From Candidatus Hydrogenedentota bacterium (lineage in GTDB: Bacteria; Hydrogenedentota; Hydrogenedentia; Hydrogenedentales; CAITNO01), in the NCBI GenBank assembly GCA_022710255.1, contig JAKLHG010000319.1, positions 1 through 5,075 on the forward strand: 5,075 nt of DNA. Direction: 5' to 3'. The position numbers and the translations under genes are program-made. The notes beneath the pieces were generated by a model. That model worked only from the letters and a program-made list of their open reading frames with translations, was not told where the DNA came from and ran no database searches. Each line of letters begins with the position of its first letter. Position 1 is the stretch's first letter. Shown in pieces: positions 1 through 4,963 of this stretch.

Positions 1-124
1 GCTGCCAGTGGAAAAATACCCTGCTGCCCAGGGAGAAAACACCAATAATGGACAGTGTCACAAAGATACCCAGCAGGAAAAAAGCAAGATTCGACCGCGT
101 CGTTTCAGACTGGTGGGAAGCCAA
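1..124 (-). CDS. N-terminus of unidentified membrane-anchored protein (partial)
   Basis: This gene is cut by the left edge, so only its first 41 codons are visible. They begin at a TTG codon at 124-122. The start rests on an AAAGGA ribosome-binding site at 139-134, which overlaps the panD stop and lies 9 nt from the TTG. No ATG or GTG is in a comparable position. The visible protein has a short polar N-terminus (MASHQSETTRSN), then a hydrophobic stretch at about residues 13-32 (LAFFLLGIFVTLSIIGVF), then SLGSRVFFHWQ. This looks like one uncleaved membrane helix with an extracytoplasmic remainder. A signal peptide is possible, but I see no cleavage motif. It follows panD by 13 bp and is probably the last visible gene of the same operon. 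The family cannot be told from this fragment; many single-pass envelope proteins start this way. Confidence 0.6.
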   Translation of the reverse strand, partial: MASHQSETTRSNLAFFLLGIFVTLSIIGVFSLGSRVFFHWQ

Positions 125-137
125 TGCCGGGTATCCT

Positions 138-494
138 TTACGTCATTTCCGTGATGTGGTTCTTCTCGTCCACATGTACCATTATCGGCTTATGTAAGGC
201 TGCTTCAGCGGCATCCATTTGGGCGTAGGTGATGGCGATAATCAAGTCACCCGGATGGCCGAGTCGAGCCGCCGCACCGTTAAGACACACGGTCCCGCTG
301 CCCCGTTCTCCCCCGATGATATAGGTTACGAAACGGTCGCCCGTATTGATATTCAACACATGCACCTGCTCATATTCCGTCATGTGGGCGGCGTCCATTA
401 AATCACGGTCCAAGGTGAGGCTTCCCTGGTAATTAAGATCAGCCTGGGTGATGGTTGCCCGGTGAATTTTACTCTTCATCATTGTCAGCAGCAT
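138..494 (-). CDS. panD: Aspartate 1-decarboxylase (pyruvoyl-dependent)
   Basis: PanD decarboxylates L-aspartate to beta-alanine, which PanC then uses to make pantothenate. The 118-residue length fits the family. The numbering lines up with E. coli PanD as I recall it: Lys9 and His11 (KIHR), Tyr22, the self-cleavage pair Gly24-Ser25 (YQGS), Arg54, Tyr58 and Asn72 within the NGAAA motif. Cleavage at Gly24-Ser25 in this family gives a beta chain and an alpha chain carrying the pyruvoyl cofactor made from Ser25; all residues needed for that appear to be present. The ATG start at 494 is preceded by AGAGGAG about 11 nt upstream, overlapping the panC stop. Met5 and Met6 are alternative starts, but the residue numbering favours Met1. 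The gene lies 16 bp after panC and is probably translated from the same mRNA. Confidence 0.96.
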   Translation of the reverse strand: MLLTMMKSKIHRATITQADLNYQGSLTLDRDLMDAAHMTEYEQVHVLNINTGDRFVTYIIGGERGSGTVCLNGAAARLGHPGDLIIAITYAQMDAAEAALHKPIMVHVDEKNHITEMT

Positions 495-510
495 GGATTA
501 GGGGTCTCCT

Positions 511-1386
511 CTAGCGCCCGGAACCTCTTTGAGAACCGGCATCATCGGTGTTCGGATCAAACTTGATATTGTCGATCAATCGCGCCGTAGGCAGGAAGGC
601 TGCCACAGCCAGAACCACGGGACGTATGGTTTCCCGTACCGGCTGCATGGTTTCCGCATCGACCAGAGCAACATAGTCGATTTCCACGTCACGCATGGTA
701 TCGCGTATACCACGCATTAAAACTTCTCCGTCACGTTCGCCCTTTTTCAGTTTCTTTTCAGCGTCAAACAACGCCCGGGAGAGGCACAAGGCGCGCTTTC
801 GGTCTTCGCTGGTCAGATAAGCGTTACGGGAACTCATCGCGAGTCCGTCCGGCTCGCGTACGATGGGCATCTCCACAATTTCAATGCCCATGTCCAGGTC
901 GCGTACCATGCGTTTAATGACGGCGCATTGTTGCGCGTCTTTTTGACCAAAATAGGCGCGATGCGGTTTTACCGCATTAAATAGTTTTGTGACAACCGTG
1001 GCAACGCCCCGGAAGAAATGGGGGCGGCTCCCGCCGCACAAGCCCTCGCTCACGTTGTCCACATTGACATAGGTGGAGTAATCCCGGGGGTACATCGCGA
1101 CAACTGTGGGCATATAGACCGCAGCAATACCCGCCGCTTCCAGTTTGGCCAGATCTTTTTCCAGGGGACGGGGATATTGATTAAAATCTTCGTGGGGCGA
1201 AAATTGCGTTGGGTTTACAAATATGCTTGCCACGCCAAGGTCGTTATCCCGGACCGCTGCGTCGGCCAGGCTGAGGTGGCCCGCATGCAGGGCGCCCATA
1301 GTCGGCACAAACCCGATAGTCTTGTGAAGACTTCGTTGTTCCTCCGCCCAGGATCGCATGGAATCGGCATGTTGAATCCGTTTCAT
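511..1386 (-). CDS. panC: Pantothenate synthetase (pantoate--beta-alanine ligase)
   Basis: PanC condenses (R)-pantoate with beta-alanine using ATP, through a pantoyl-adenylate, to give pantothenate in the cytoplasm. It belongs to the nucleotidyltransferase superfamily. Visible motifs, numbered from the chosen start, are PTMGALHAGH with the HxGH pair at 34 and 37, IFVNPTQF at about 55-62, a pantoate-binding region FFRGVATVVTKLFN, YFGQKDAQQ at about 145-153, and AMSSRN at about 183-188, the KMSKS-like loop. Length is 291 residues, near the family norm of about 280-290. I chose ATG at 1386, which overlaps the panB stop as ATGA and puts HxGH at the same positions as in E. coli. An in-frame GTG at 1395 would add three residues; a GGAG at 1401-1398 is 11 nt from the ATG but only 2 nt from the GTG. 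The overlap implies translational coupling to panB. The tail after about residue 275 is polar and looks unconserved. Confidence 0.97.
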   Translation of the reverse strand: MKRIQHADSMRSWAEEQRSLHKTIGFVPTMGALHAGHLSLADAAVRDNDLGVASIFVNPTQFSPHEDFNQYPRPLEKDLAKLEAAGIAAVYMPTVVAMYPRDYSTYVNVDNVSEGLCGGSRPHFFRGVATVVTKLFNAVKPHRAYFGQKDAQQCAVIKRMVRDLDMGIEIVEMPIVREPDGLAMSSRNAYLTSEDRKRALCLSRALFDAEKKLKKGERDGEVLMRGIRDTMRDVEIDYVALVDAETMQPVRETIRPVVLAVAAFLPTARLIDNIKFDPNTDDAGSQRGSGR

Positions 1387-2174
1387 TCGTAACACTGCTC
1401 CGGCCCTGGAAAACTGTTTTCCTTGACTTCACGTATATATTCTTCAAAGGCGCCGCGCATCATTCCTCGCGCATCAGCGTAGGTCTTGGTAAAGCGGGCC
1501 CTGCCCCAGCCCAGCAGGTCATGGCAGACCAGGACCTGGCCGTCGCACCCGGGTCCCGCGCCGATACCAATGGTGGGTATGGAAAGGCTTTGGGAAATCT
1601 CCGTGGCGAGGGGCGCGGGCACACATTCCAGCACAACAGCAAAGCAGCCGGCCTCCTGGAGTTGAATCGCATCCTCGCGCAGGCGCCGCGCGGCAACTTC
1701 GCCCCTTCCTTGCACTTTATAGCCGCCGATTTGGTGGATGGACTGCGGGGTAAGTCCGATATGGCCCATCACAGGGATGCTGGCGCGCTGAATGGCGCCG
1801 ATGACATCGCCGAATCTGGAGACGGGGCCTTCGAGTTTGACGGCCTGGGCGCCACCCTCGGCCACCAACCGTCCCGCATTGCGGACGGCCTCGGTCATAT
1901 TGATCTGGTAAGAGAGAAAGGGCATGTCGGCGATAAGCAGAGCGTGTTTGACCCCCGCCCGTACCATCTTGACATGGTATAGCATCATGTCCATGGTCAC
2001 ACCCAAGGTGTTATCCTGTCCCGCTACGACGTTACCAAGGGAGTCCCCCACAAGAATGGCATCCACACCCGCCTCGTCCATCAGCGCGGCCATGGGAAAA
2101 TCATAGGCCGTCAATACGGCGATTTTCTCGCCCCGTTCTTTGCGTTCACGGAAGGTGACAGCACTTACAGGCAT
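1383..2174 (-). CDS. panB: 3-methyl-2-oxobutanoate hydroxymethyltransferase (ketopantoate hydroxymethyltransferase)
   Basis: PanB transfers a hydroxymethyl group from 5,10-methylenetetrahydrofolate to alpha-ketoisovalerate, giving ketopantoate, the first committed step to pantothenate. With the ATG at 2174 the protein has 263 residues and aligns from its first residues with E. coli PanB. Motifs are LTAYD (21-25), VGDSLGN with metal-ligand Asp44, LLIADMPF with Asp83, VKLEG with Lys113 and Glu115, GHIGLTPQS (137-145), GGYKVQGRG (150-158), LECVP with the catalytic-type Glu183, and IGIGAG (202-207). The fold is a phosphoenolpyruvate/pyruvate-type TIM barrel. The reading frame stays open upstream to a TTG at 2243 that overlaps the folK stop. 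Those 23 extra residues (SAWSPTGTGTDSS and so on) are low-complexity, lack a ribosome-binding site and are absent from typical PanB, so I exclude them. The Shine-Dalgarno at 2174 is itself weak (GAGAAAG). No ketopantoate reductase gene is in the window. Confidence 0.97.
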   Translation of the reverse strand: MPVSAVTFRERKERGEKIAVLTAYDFPMAALMDEAGVDAILVGDSLGNVVAGQDNTLGVTMDMMLYHVKMVRAGVKHALLIADMPFLSYQINMTEAVRNAGRLVAEGGAQAVKLEGPVSRFGDVIGAIQRASIPVMGHIGLTPQSIHQIGGYKVQGRGEVAARRLREDAIQLQEAGCFAVVLECVPAPLATEISQSLSIPTIGIGAGPGCDGQVLVCHDLLGWGRARFTKTYADARGMMRGAFEEYIREVKENSFPGPEQCYE

Positions 2175-2239
2175 AATACTCGCTTTCTCGAACCGTGACG
2201 AATCCGTCCCGGTCCCTGTTGGGCTCCAAGCGGAGCGGT

Positions 2240-2731
2240 TCAAGAGCCTATGGGGGCTGCGAAGCGTATCAACCCTGTCGCGTCAAGCCGTCCTGCAAGT
2301 ACGGCTACGGTCAGTCCCGTTTCCGGGTCGACCGCCTCTGGTGCCAGCTCCGCGAAAGGCGTCAAAACAAATGCCCGTTCCCGAAACCGTTCATGAGGCA
2401 ACGTCAGGGCGGAGGTGCGCATCACTTTTGCGCCCCATAGAACTAAATCGATATCAATACACCGGGGACCCCAGCGCCGGACGGCTCTACGTCCGAGCTG
2501 CTGTTCCACGGTTTTCACGGTATTCAAGAGTTCAAGCGGCTCCAGAGCCGTCTCAATCTCCACCATTATATTAAGGAATTTTGGCTGCGGGGTCAAGTCC
2601 CACGGTTCTGTCTCATAAATTGAAGAGCTTCTTAATACCCGAACCTGTGATAAGTCATTAAGTGTGGCTACTGCCTGCCGAAGCATTTGTTCACGATCGC
2701 CCAAGTTGCTGCCCAGGGATAAATAAACCAC
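2240..2731 (-). CDS. folK: 2-amino-4-hydroxy-6-hydroxymethyldihydropteridine pyrophosphokinase (HPPK)
   Basis: FolK transfers pyrophosphate from ATP to 6-hydroxymethyl-7,8-dihydropterin, the step before dihydropteroate synthase in folate synthesis. Visible motifs are YLSLGSNLGDR at residues 3-13, SSIYETEPW at about 36-44, FLNIMVEIET at 52-61, and the family signature RWGPRCIDIDLVLWG at about 86-100, whose Asp93 and Asp95 match the magnesium ligands. LPHERFRERAFVL at about 111-123 is the usual C-terminal region. The 163-residue length is normal. The start is uncertain. The GTG at 2731 gives a very short N-terminus (MVYLSLG) and has no nearby Shine-Dalgarno. The frame is open further upstream, and a CTG at 2767 lies 8 nt after AAAGGA, which would add 12 residues. 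folK next to panB and panC is also the arrangement in E. coli. A 65-bp gap separates it from panB. Confidence 0.95.
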   Translation of the reverse strand: MVYLSLGSNLGDREQMLRQAVATLNDLSQVRVLRSSSIYETEPWDLTPQPKFLNIMVEIETALEPLELLNTVKTVEQQLGRRAVRRWGPRCIDIDLVLWGAKVMRTSALTLPHERFRERAFVLTPFAELAPEAVDPETGLTVAVLAGRLDATGLIRFAAPIGS

Positions 2732-2763
2732 GGAAACAGGTTTATCTGCTGAAATTTCCTCTT

Positions 2764-2784
2764 TCAGAAGACTGGTCCTTTCAT
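2764..2784 (-). other. Possible six-codon leader ORF before folK
   Basis: In the ROK-folK gap, an ATG at 2784 has a well-placed AAGGA 9 nt upstream but meets TGA after six codons (MKGPVF). It ends 33 bp before the folK GTG. Inside it, AAAGGA is suitably spaced for a CTG in the folK frame at 2767. It could be a tiny leader peptide coupling translation into folK, or the original folK start cut off by a one-base indel. The sequence alone cannot decide between these. Confidence 0.25.
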
Positions 2785-2811
2785 GGCAAAGAATCCTTAT
2801 CGGCGAAAGAG

Positions 2812-4209
2812 TTACTGAAGTACAGGCAAACTGGCGGCGGCAATGGACTGGCCGACACGCCGGCTTTTCTCATCCGGGAGCTGGATGCGCATGCGTTCCG
2901 CGACTTCCGGAAATTCCTTCCGGAGTACTGAGGTTGCTCCTTCGAGCAACAGGTCGCCGCCGATACCAGATGTGCAGCGCCCCAGGATGAGTGCATGCTT
3001 GATTTCATAGAAATCCGCATAATGGGCCAGGGTATAGCCCAGGAACACCCCCATGGTCTCCCATATGGCGCGCGCATTTTTATCGCCCGACTCCAACTTG
3101 TCCTGCACCAGTTTGAGCTTCTCCGCCAGCGTTACCTCCTGTGGGAGTTCAATACCCACCTTGGGAGCGAGACGGAAGACGCATTGCTGGGAGAAATAGG
3201 AAGCGCCTACACCATAATCATGCGACCAGTCTTCCACGGTTGCTTCGGGATTGTAATCCACGGGACAGAAGGCCAGTTCGTTCAGCCATCCCGTGATATT
3301 GCCTTCCAGGTTAACATACCCGCCCGCTTCGCTGCTGCCTAACGCCACCCCGAGGACGCCATTGTCCCCCAGCGACATGGAACCGGCCAGCGCGGTCACT
3401 TCGCCATCATTCACAATGGTCAGGGGAACACCCATCTCGCGGCCGATGCGTAGAAACAGGTCATGAACCTCATGAAACCGGTCCTTGGGTACCCCCCGGA
3501 AAAGGGAGGCGACCATGGCCCGGTTGTTTACATAAACGCCGGCGGCGCTGCCGCCGATGGCGTCCAGACGCGGCATTTTGGATGCCGCAGTCTTGATACC
3601 CGTCATGACTTCATAAAAATGATAGGAAGGATCGGTATGCTTCGCTGGCTCCCAGACTACTTCTTCGCTGTAGACGGCCTCACCGTCAATAACGGCGCTT
3701 GCCTTGCGGTCGGAGGCACCCAGGTCAAAGCCGATGCGGCAACCTTCCAGGTGTCGGCCCAAGGGCACGGAAGATTCCTTTTCGACGGGGACATCTTCCG
3801 CAGCGCAAGAAACCACGCTGAAAGGCTTTTCATAAACGGATTCACCCATGAACCGATAATCAAATTCACGTAATCCGTTTGGTTGATAAAATTTCTGTAG
3901 ATAGGCGCCCACGGAACGCGGACCGCCCACATGAACGCGGCATGCGCCGCGTTGCCAGAGCAAAAATTTCAATAAGCGCTCTGTGTAGAAGGTATTTGAT
4001 GCACTCTGCGGATGTTCCTCGTCAAATACCCGGGTCTCAAAACAGGACACTGAACCATCGCCCCGTTCCAAGGCCAGAATAAGGGGCACTCCGCCGCCGG
4101 AGGCCTTTACCGCGCCGGAAAATGTACGGTTTGCAAGGACCGGAGGTCTGAAAGAAGGTTCCAAAGGAGGGACAATCCGGGGAGAGGGTAACATCCATAA
4201 TAAAGACAT
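2812..4209 (-). CDS. ROK/ASKHA-fold sugar-kinase-like protein with extra N-terminal domain
   Basis: The C-terminal two thirds of this 465-residue protein looks like a ROK-type sugar kinase or regulator of the ASKHA fold. GFDLGASDRK at about 160-169 matches the phosphate-1 loop. VNDGEVTALAG at about 266-276 matches the segment with the catalytic aspartate (Asp268). GVLGVALGSSEAGGYV at about 285-299 matches phosphate-2, and ILGRCTSGIGGDLLLEGA at about 408-425 the adenosine-binding region. The canonical ROK GExGH and CxCGxxGC zinc motifs are absent: GWLNELAFCPVD stands where GExGH is expected. I see no helix-turn-helix. The first 150 or so residues form an additional region that I do not recognise. 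A kinase for a sugar or sugar-like substrate is the best guess; the substrate is unknown. The ATG at 4209 is chosen because AGGA at 4220-4217 lies 7 nt before it. The ATG at 4215 (two residues longer) is almost touching that site. It is the first gene of the operon, about 80 bp before folK. Confidence 0.7.
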   Translation of the reverse strand: MSLLWMLPSPRIVPPLEPSFRPPVLANRTFSGAVKASGGGVPLILALERGDGSVSCFETRVFDEEHPQSASNTFYTERLLKFLLWQRGACRVHVGGPRSVGAYLQKFYQPNGLREFDYRFMGESVYEKPFSVVSCAAEDVPVEKESSVPLGRHLEGCRIGFDLGASDRKASAVIDGEAVYSEEVVWEPAKHTDPSYHFYEVMTGIKTAASKMPRLDAIGGSAAGVYVNNRAMVASLFRGVPKDRFHEVHDLFLRIGREMGVPLTIVNDGEVTALAGSMSLGDNGVLGVALGSSEAGGYVNLEGNITGWLNELAFCPVDYNPEATVEDWSHDYGVGASYFSQQCVFRLAPKVGIELPQEVTLAEKLKLVQDKLESGDKNARAIWETMGVFLGYTLAHYADFYEIKHALILGRCTSGIGGDLLLEGATSVLRKEFPEVAERMRIQLPDEKSRRVGQSIAAASLPVLQ

Positions 4210-4215
4210 CTGCAT

Positions 4216-4222
4216 TTCCTTT
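4216..4222 (-). promoter_or_regulatory. Ribosome-binding site deciding the ROK-like gene start
   Basis: The minus strand reads AAAGGAA immediately before ATGCAGATG. Its AGGA core lies 1 nt from the first ATG (4215) and 7 nt from the second (4209). The second is the normal spacing, so the protein probably starts MSLLW. Confidence 0.6.
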
Positions 4223-4256
4223 TGTTATAAGGTTTGCTCACAGAATCGAATTTCCC

Positions 4257-4270
4257 CCTATATCTATAGG
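4257..4270. repeat. 14-bp inverted repeat CCTATA-tc-TATAGG, operator candidate
   Basis: Two perfect 6-bp arms are separated by 2 bp. The repeat lies 47 bp before the ROK-like start, within what would be the first transcribed bases if the weak -10 at 4286-4281 is used. Size and position suit a repressor site for the minus operon, and no regulator gene is in the window. AT-rich palindromes of this length also arise by chance. A similar CCTATATATGG occurs at 4572-4582, upstream of the plus-strand promoter. Confidence 0.3.
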
Positions 4271-4280
4271 ACGCTTTCGT

Positions 4281-4311
4281 GTTATACCCTTGTTCCAAAA
4301 GAGTTTAACAA
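4281..4311 (-). promoter_or_regulatory. Weak sigma-70-type promoter candidate for the ROK-folK-pan operon
   Basis: The minus strand reads TTGTTA (4311-4306), a 19-bp spacer, then TATAAC (4286-4281). The -35 matches 4 of 6 consensus bases, the -10 matches 5 of 6, and the spacer is longer than ideal. It would give a leader of about 65 nt before the ROK-like gene. It is the best pair I found in this stretch, but it is weak. Confidence 0.25.
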
Positions 4312-4582
4312 TTGGGACTCGATATCTTCCGGTCAGAAGGACACTTGACCCCATAAGATGTGTCGTTGGCCCTGGTTTAGGAAGAATACCACACTATCAT
4401 AGCGAAATTTCAGAGGCGGACGCAACCAGAGGATTCCCGCCGCCATAAATCGGAAAGAATATTTCCTGCGCATGTTCCATAGTGAAGAGGTTCTTATAAA
4501 GCGTAATAGACATAAATCAAGGGACGGTCGGTGACGTTTTAAGAACCCTGTTTAAGGGAAGACGGGAAAAGCCTATATATGG
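4312..4582. other. Intergenic stretch without a recognisable gene
   Basis: I find no credible protein gene, tRNA or CRISPR array here. Only small structures are visible: a GGAAA-gaata-TTTCC hairpin at 4452-4466 and a CCCT-gttta-AGGG hairpin at 4546-4558. Neither is followed by a T-run. The stretch becomes clearly AT-rich beyond 4583. It could hold distant regulator sites for either divergent gene, or decayed sequence. Confidence 0.5.
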
Positions 4583-4630
4583 TATAAAAATTTGGCAAAC
4601 GAAAATATAAATACAACCTATCCAAAAAAA
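4583..4630 (+). promoter_or_regulatory. AT-rich tract, UP-element candidate
   Basis: This tract is rich in A- and T-runs, including TATAAAAATTT and an A8 run at 4624-4631, and directly precedes the -35 box. Such tracts bind the C-terminal domain of the RNA polymerase alpha subunit and raise promoter strength. The assignment rests on composition and position only. Confidence 0.4.
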
Positions 4631-4634
4631 ACGC

Positions 4635-4663
4635 TTGACATTGAGATTCCTTTATGCTATACT
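4635..4663 (+). promoter_or_regulatory. Near-consensus sigma-70 promoter for the exported-protein gene
   Basis: The -35 box TTGACA (4635-4640) is a perfect match. A 17-bp spacer follows, then TATACT (4658-4663), with one mismatch to TATAAT. TGC directly before the -10 makes an extended -10. Transcription should begin near 4670. Such a strong promoter fits an abundant envelope protein or a structural RNA. It is about 300 bp from the next start codon, so the transcript has a long leader. Confidence 0.9.
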
Positions 4664-4676
4664 CGCGCTATTGTTG

Positions 4677-4715
4677 GTGGAGGAATCCTCCCTGAAAAGT
4701 AGGGAATGCCTCCGC
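4677..4715 (+). promoter_or_regulatory. Long hairpin at the 5' end of the leader
   Basis: GTGGAGG (4677-4683) pairs with CCTCCGC (4709-4715), 7 bp with one G-U. An internal loop follows (AATCC against ATG). TCCCT (4689-4693) then pairs with AGGGA (4701-4705) around a GAAAAGT loop. A competing hairpin, GGAGG (4679-4683) with CCTCC (4687-4691) around AAT, cannot form at the same time. A stable hairpin close to a 5' end often protects mRNA from decay; here it may also switch. Confidence 0.6.
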
Positions 4716-4870
4716 AAGGAATGTATTTACAAAGTTTAATCTCATGATATCGTATTGCGTAAGGCGCATACTCATAAGCCGAAAGGAGGGATGACAGAAA
4801 CGAACGTCAATGAACGCTTGTTGCGCCAGAACGCGGATTTACAATACGTTAATGCATCGACGGTATTTCC

Positions 4871-4889
4871 TTTGTAGGGATAATACAAA
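4871..4889 (+). repeat. Perfect 6-bp hairpin in the leader
   Basis: TTTGTA (4871-4876) and TACAAA (4884-4889) are perfect inverted arms around the 7-nt loop GGGATAA. No T-run follows, so it is not an intrinsic terminator. It is probably part of the leader fold. Confidence 0.5.
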
Positions 4890-4941
4890 TGCGGCCATAA
4901 TATGTGGTTCGTGTTAATAAGCCGATGCGGTGAAGACCAAC

Positions 4942-4955
4942 TTTTTTTTAGGAGA
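4942..4955 (+). promoter_or_regulatory. T8 run and Shine-Dalgarno of the exported-protein gene
   Basis: Eight T (4942-4949) lie directly before AGGAGAT (4950-4956 region); the GGAG core is 9 nt from the ATG at 4964. A U-rich stretch next to a Shine-Dalgarno commonly aids ribosome loading through protein S1. The same U8 could instead be the tail of a conditional terminator. The local stem before it (TGGT-T with bulges, 4905-4909 with 4934-4939) is weak. Confidence 0.7.
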
Positions 4956-4963
4956 TGTTACAC

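Larger units (their letters stand above)
4670..4949 (+). promoter_or_regulatory. Long structured 5' leader or small RNA of unknown family
   Basis: This transcribed, apparently untranslated region of about 280 nt lies between the strong promoter and the Shine-Dalgarno of the exported-protein gene. Visible structure includes a long hairpin (4677-4715), hairpins at 4871-4889 and 4893-4909, and a 7-bp long-range pairing CGTATTG (4751-4757) with CAATACG (4842-4848). GUUGGU (4673-4678) at the 5' end complements ACCAAC (4936-4941) at the 3' end, directly before eight T. Two GNRA-type tetraloops are possible: UCC-GCAA-GGA at 4711-4720 and CC-GAAA-GG at 4779-4786. By eye I find no conserved core of the TPP, SAM, cobalamin, FMN, glycine, c-di-GMP or fluoride riboswitches, nor of 6S, tmRNA, SRP or RNase P RNA. 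It could be a cis-acting regulator, a mRNA-stabilising leader, or an independent small RNA. Confidence 0.45.

Noticed and set aside
1521..1982. 153-codon plus-strand ORF opposite panB
   Set aside because: It is antisense to a well-conserved panB and has no recognisable motifs; a shadow of a GC-biased coding frame.
2175..2243. Extension of PanB to the TTG at 2243
   Set aside because: No ribosome-binding site, low-complexity residues, and typical PanB proteins start at the position equivalent to the ATG at 2174.
4587..4615. Sigma-54 promoter suggested by TTGGCAAAC
   Set aside because: No -12 GC element at the required spacing.
4821..4835. GCGCCAGAAC similarity to the start of the glmS ribozyme
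   Set aside because: Only about ten bases match; the rest of the ribozyme core is absent, and the downstream gene is not glmS.
4791..4877. 28-codon ORF in the leader (MTETNVNERLLRQ...) preceded by AAAGGAGGG
   Set aside because: The Shine-Dalgarno word ends directly at the ATG (GGAGG to ATG spacing of 1 nt), too close for normal initiation, and the peptide shows no recognisable features. The AAAGGAGGG is better explained as part of the RNA structure.
4810..4917. 35-codon ORF (MNACCARTRIYN...) in another frame of the leader
   Set aside because: No Shine-Dalgarno at a usable distance (about 19 nt from AAAGGAGGG), and the composition looks like chance translation.
4905..4949. Intrinsic terminator before the exported-protein gene
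   Set aside because: The T8 run is present, but the local stem is short, AU-containing and bulged. Not called as a terminator, though conditional termination remains possible through the long-range ACCAAC pairing.
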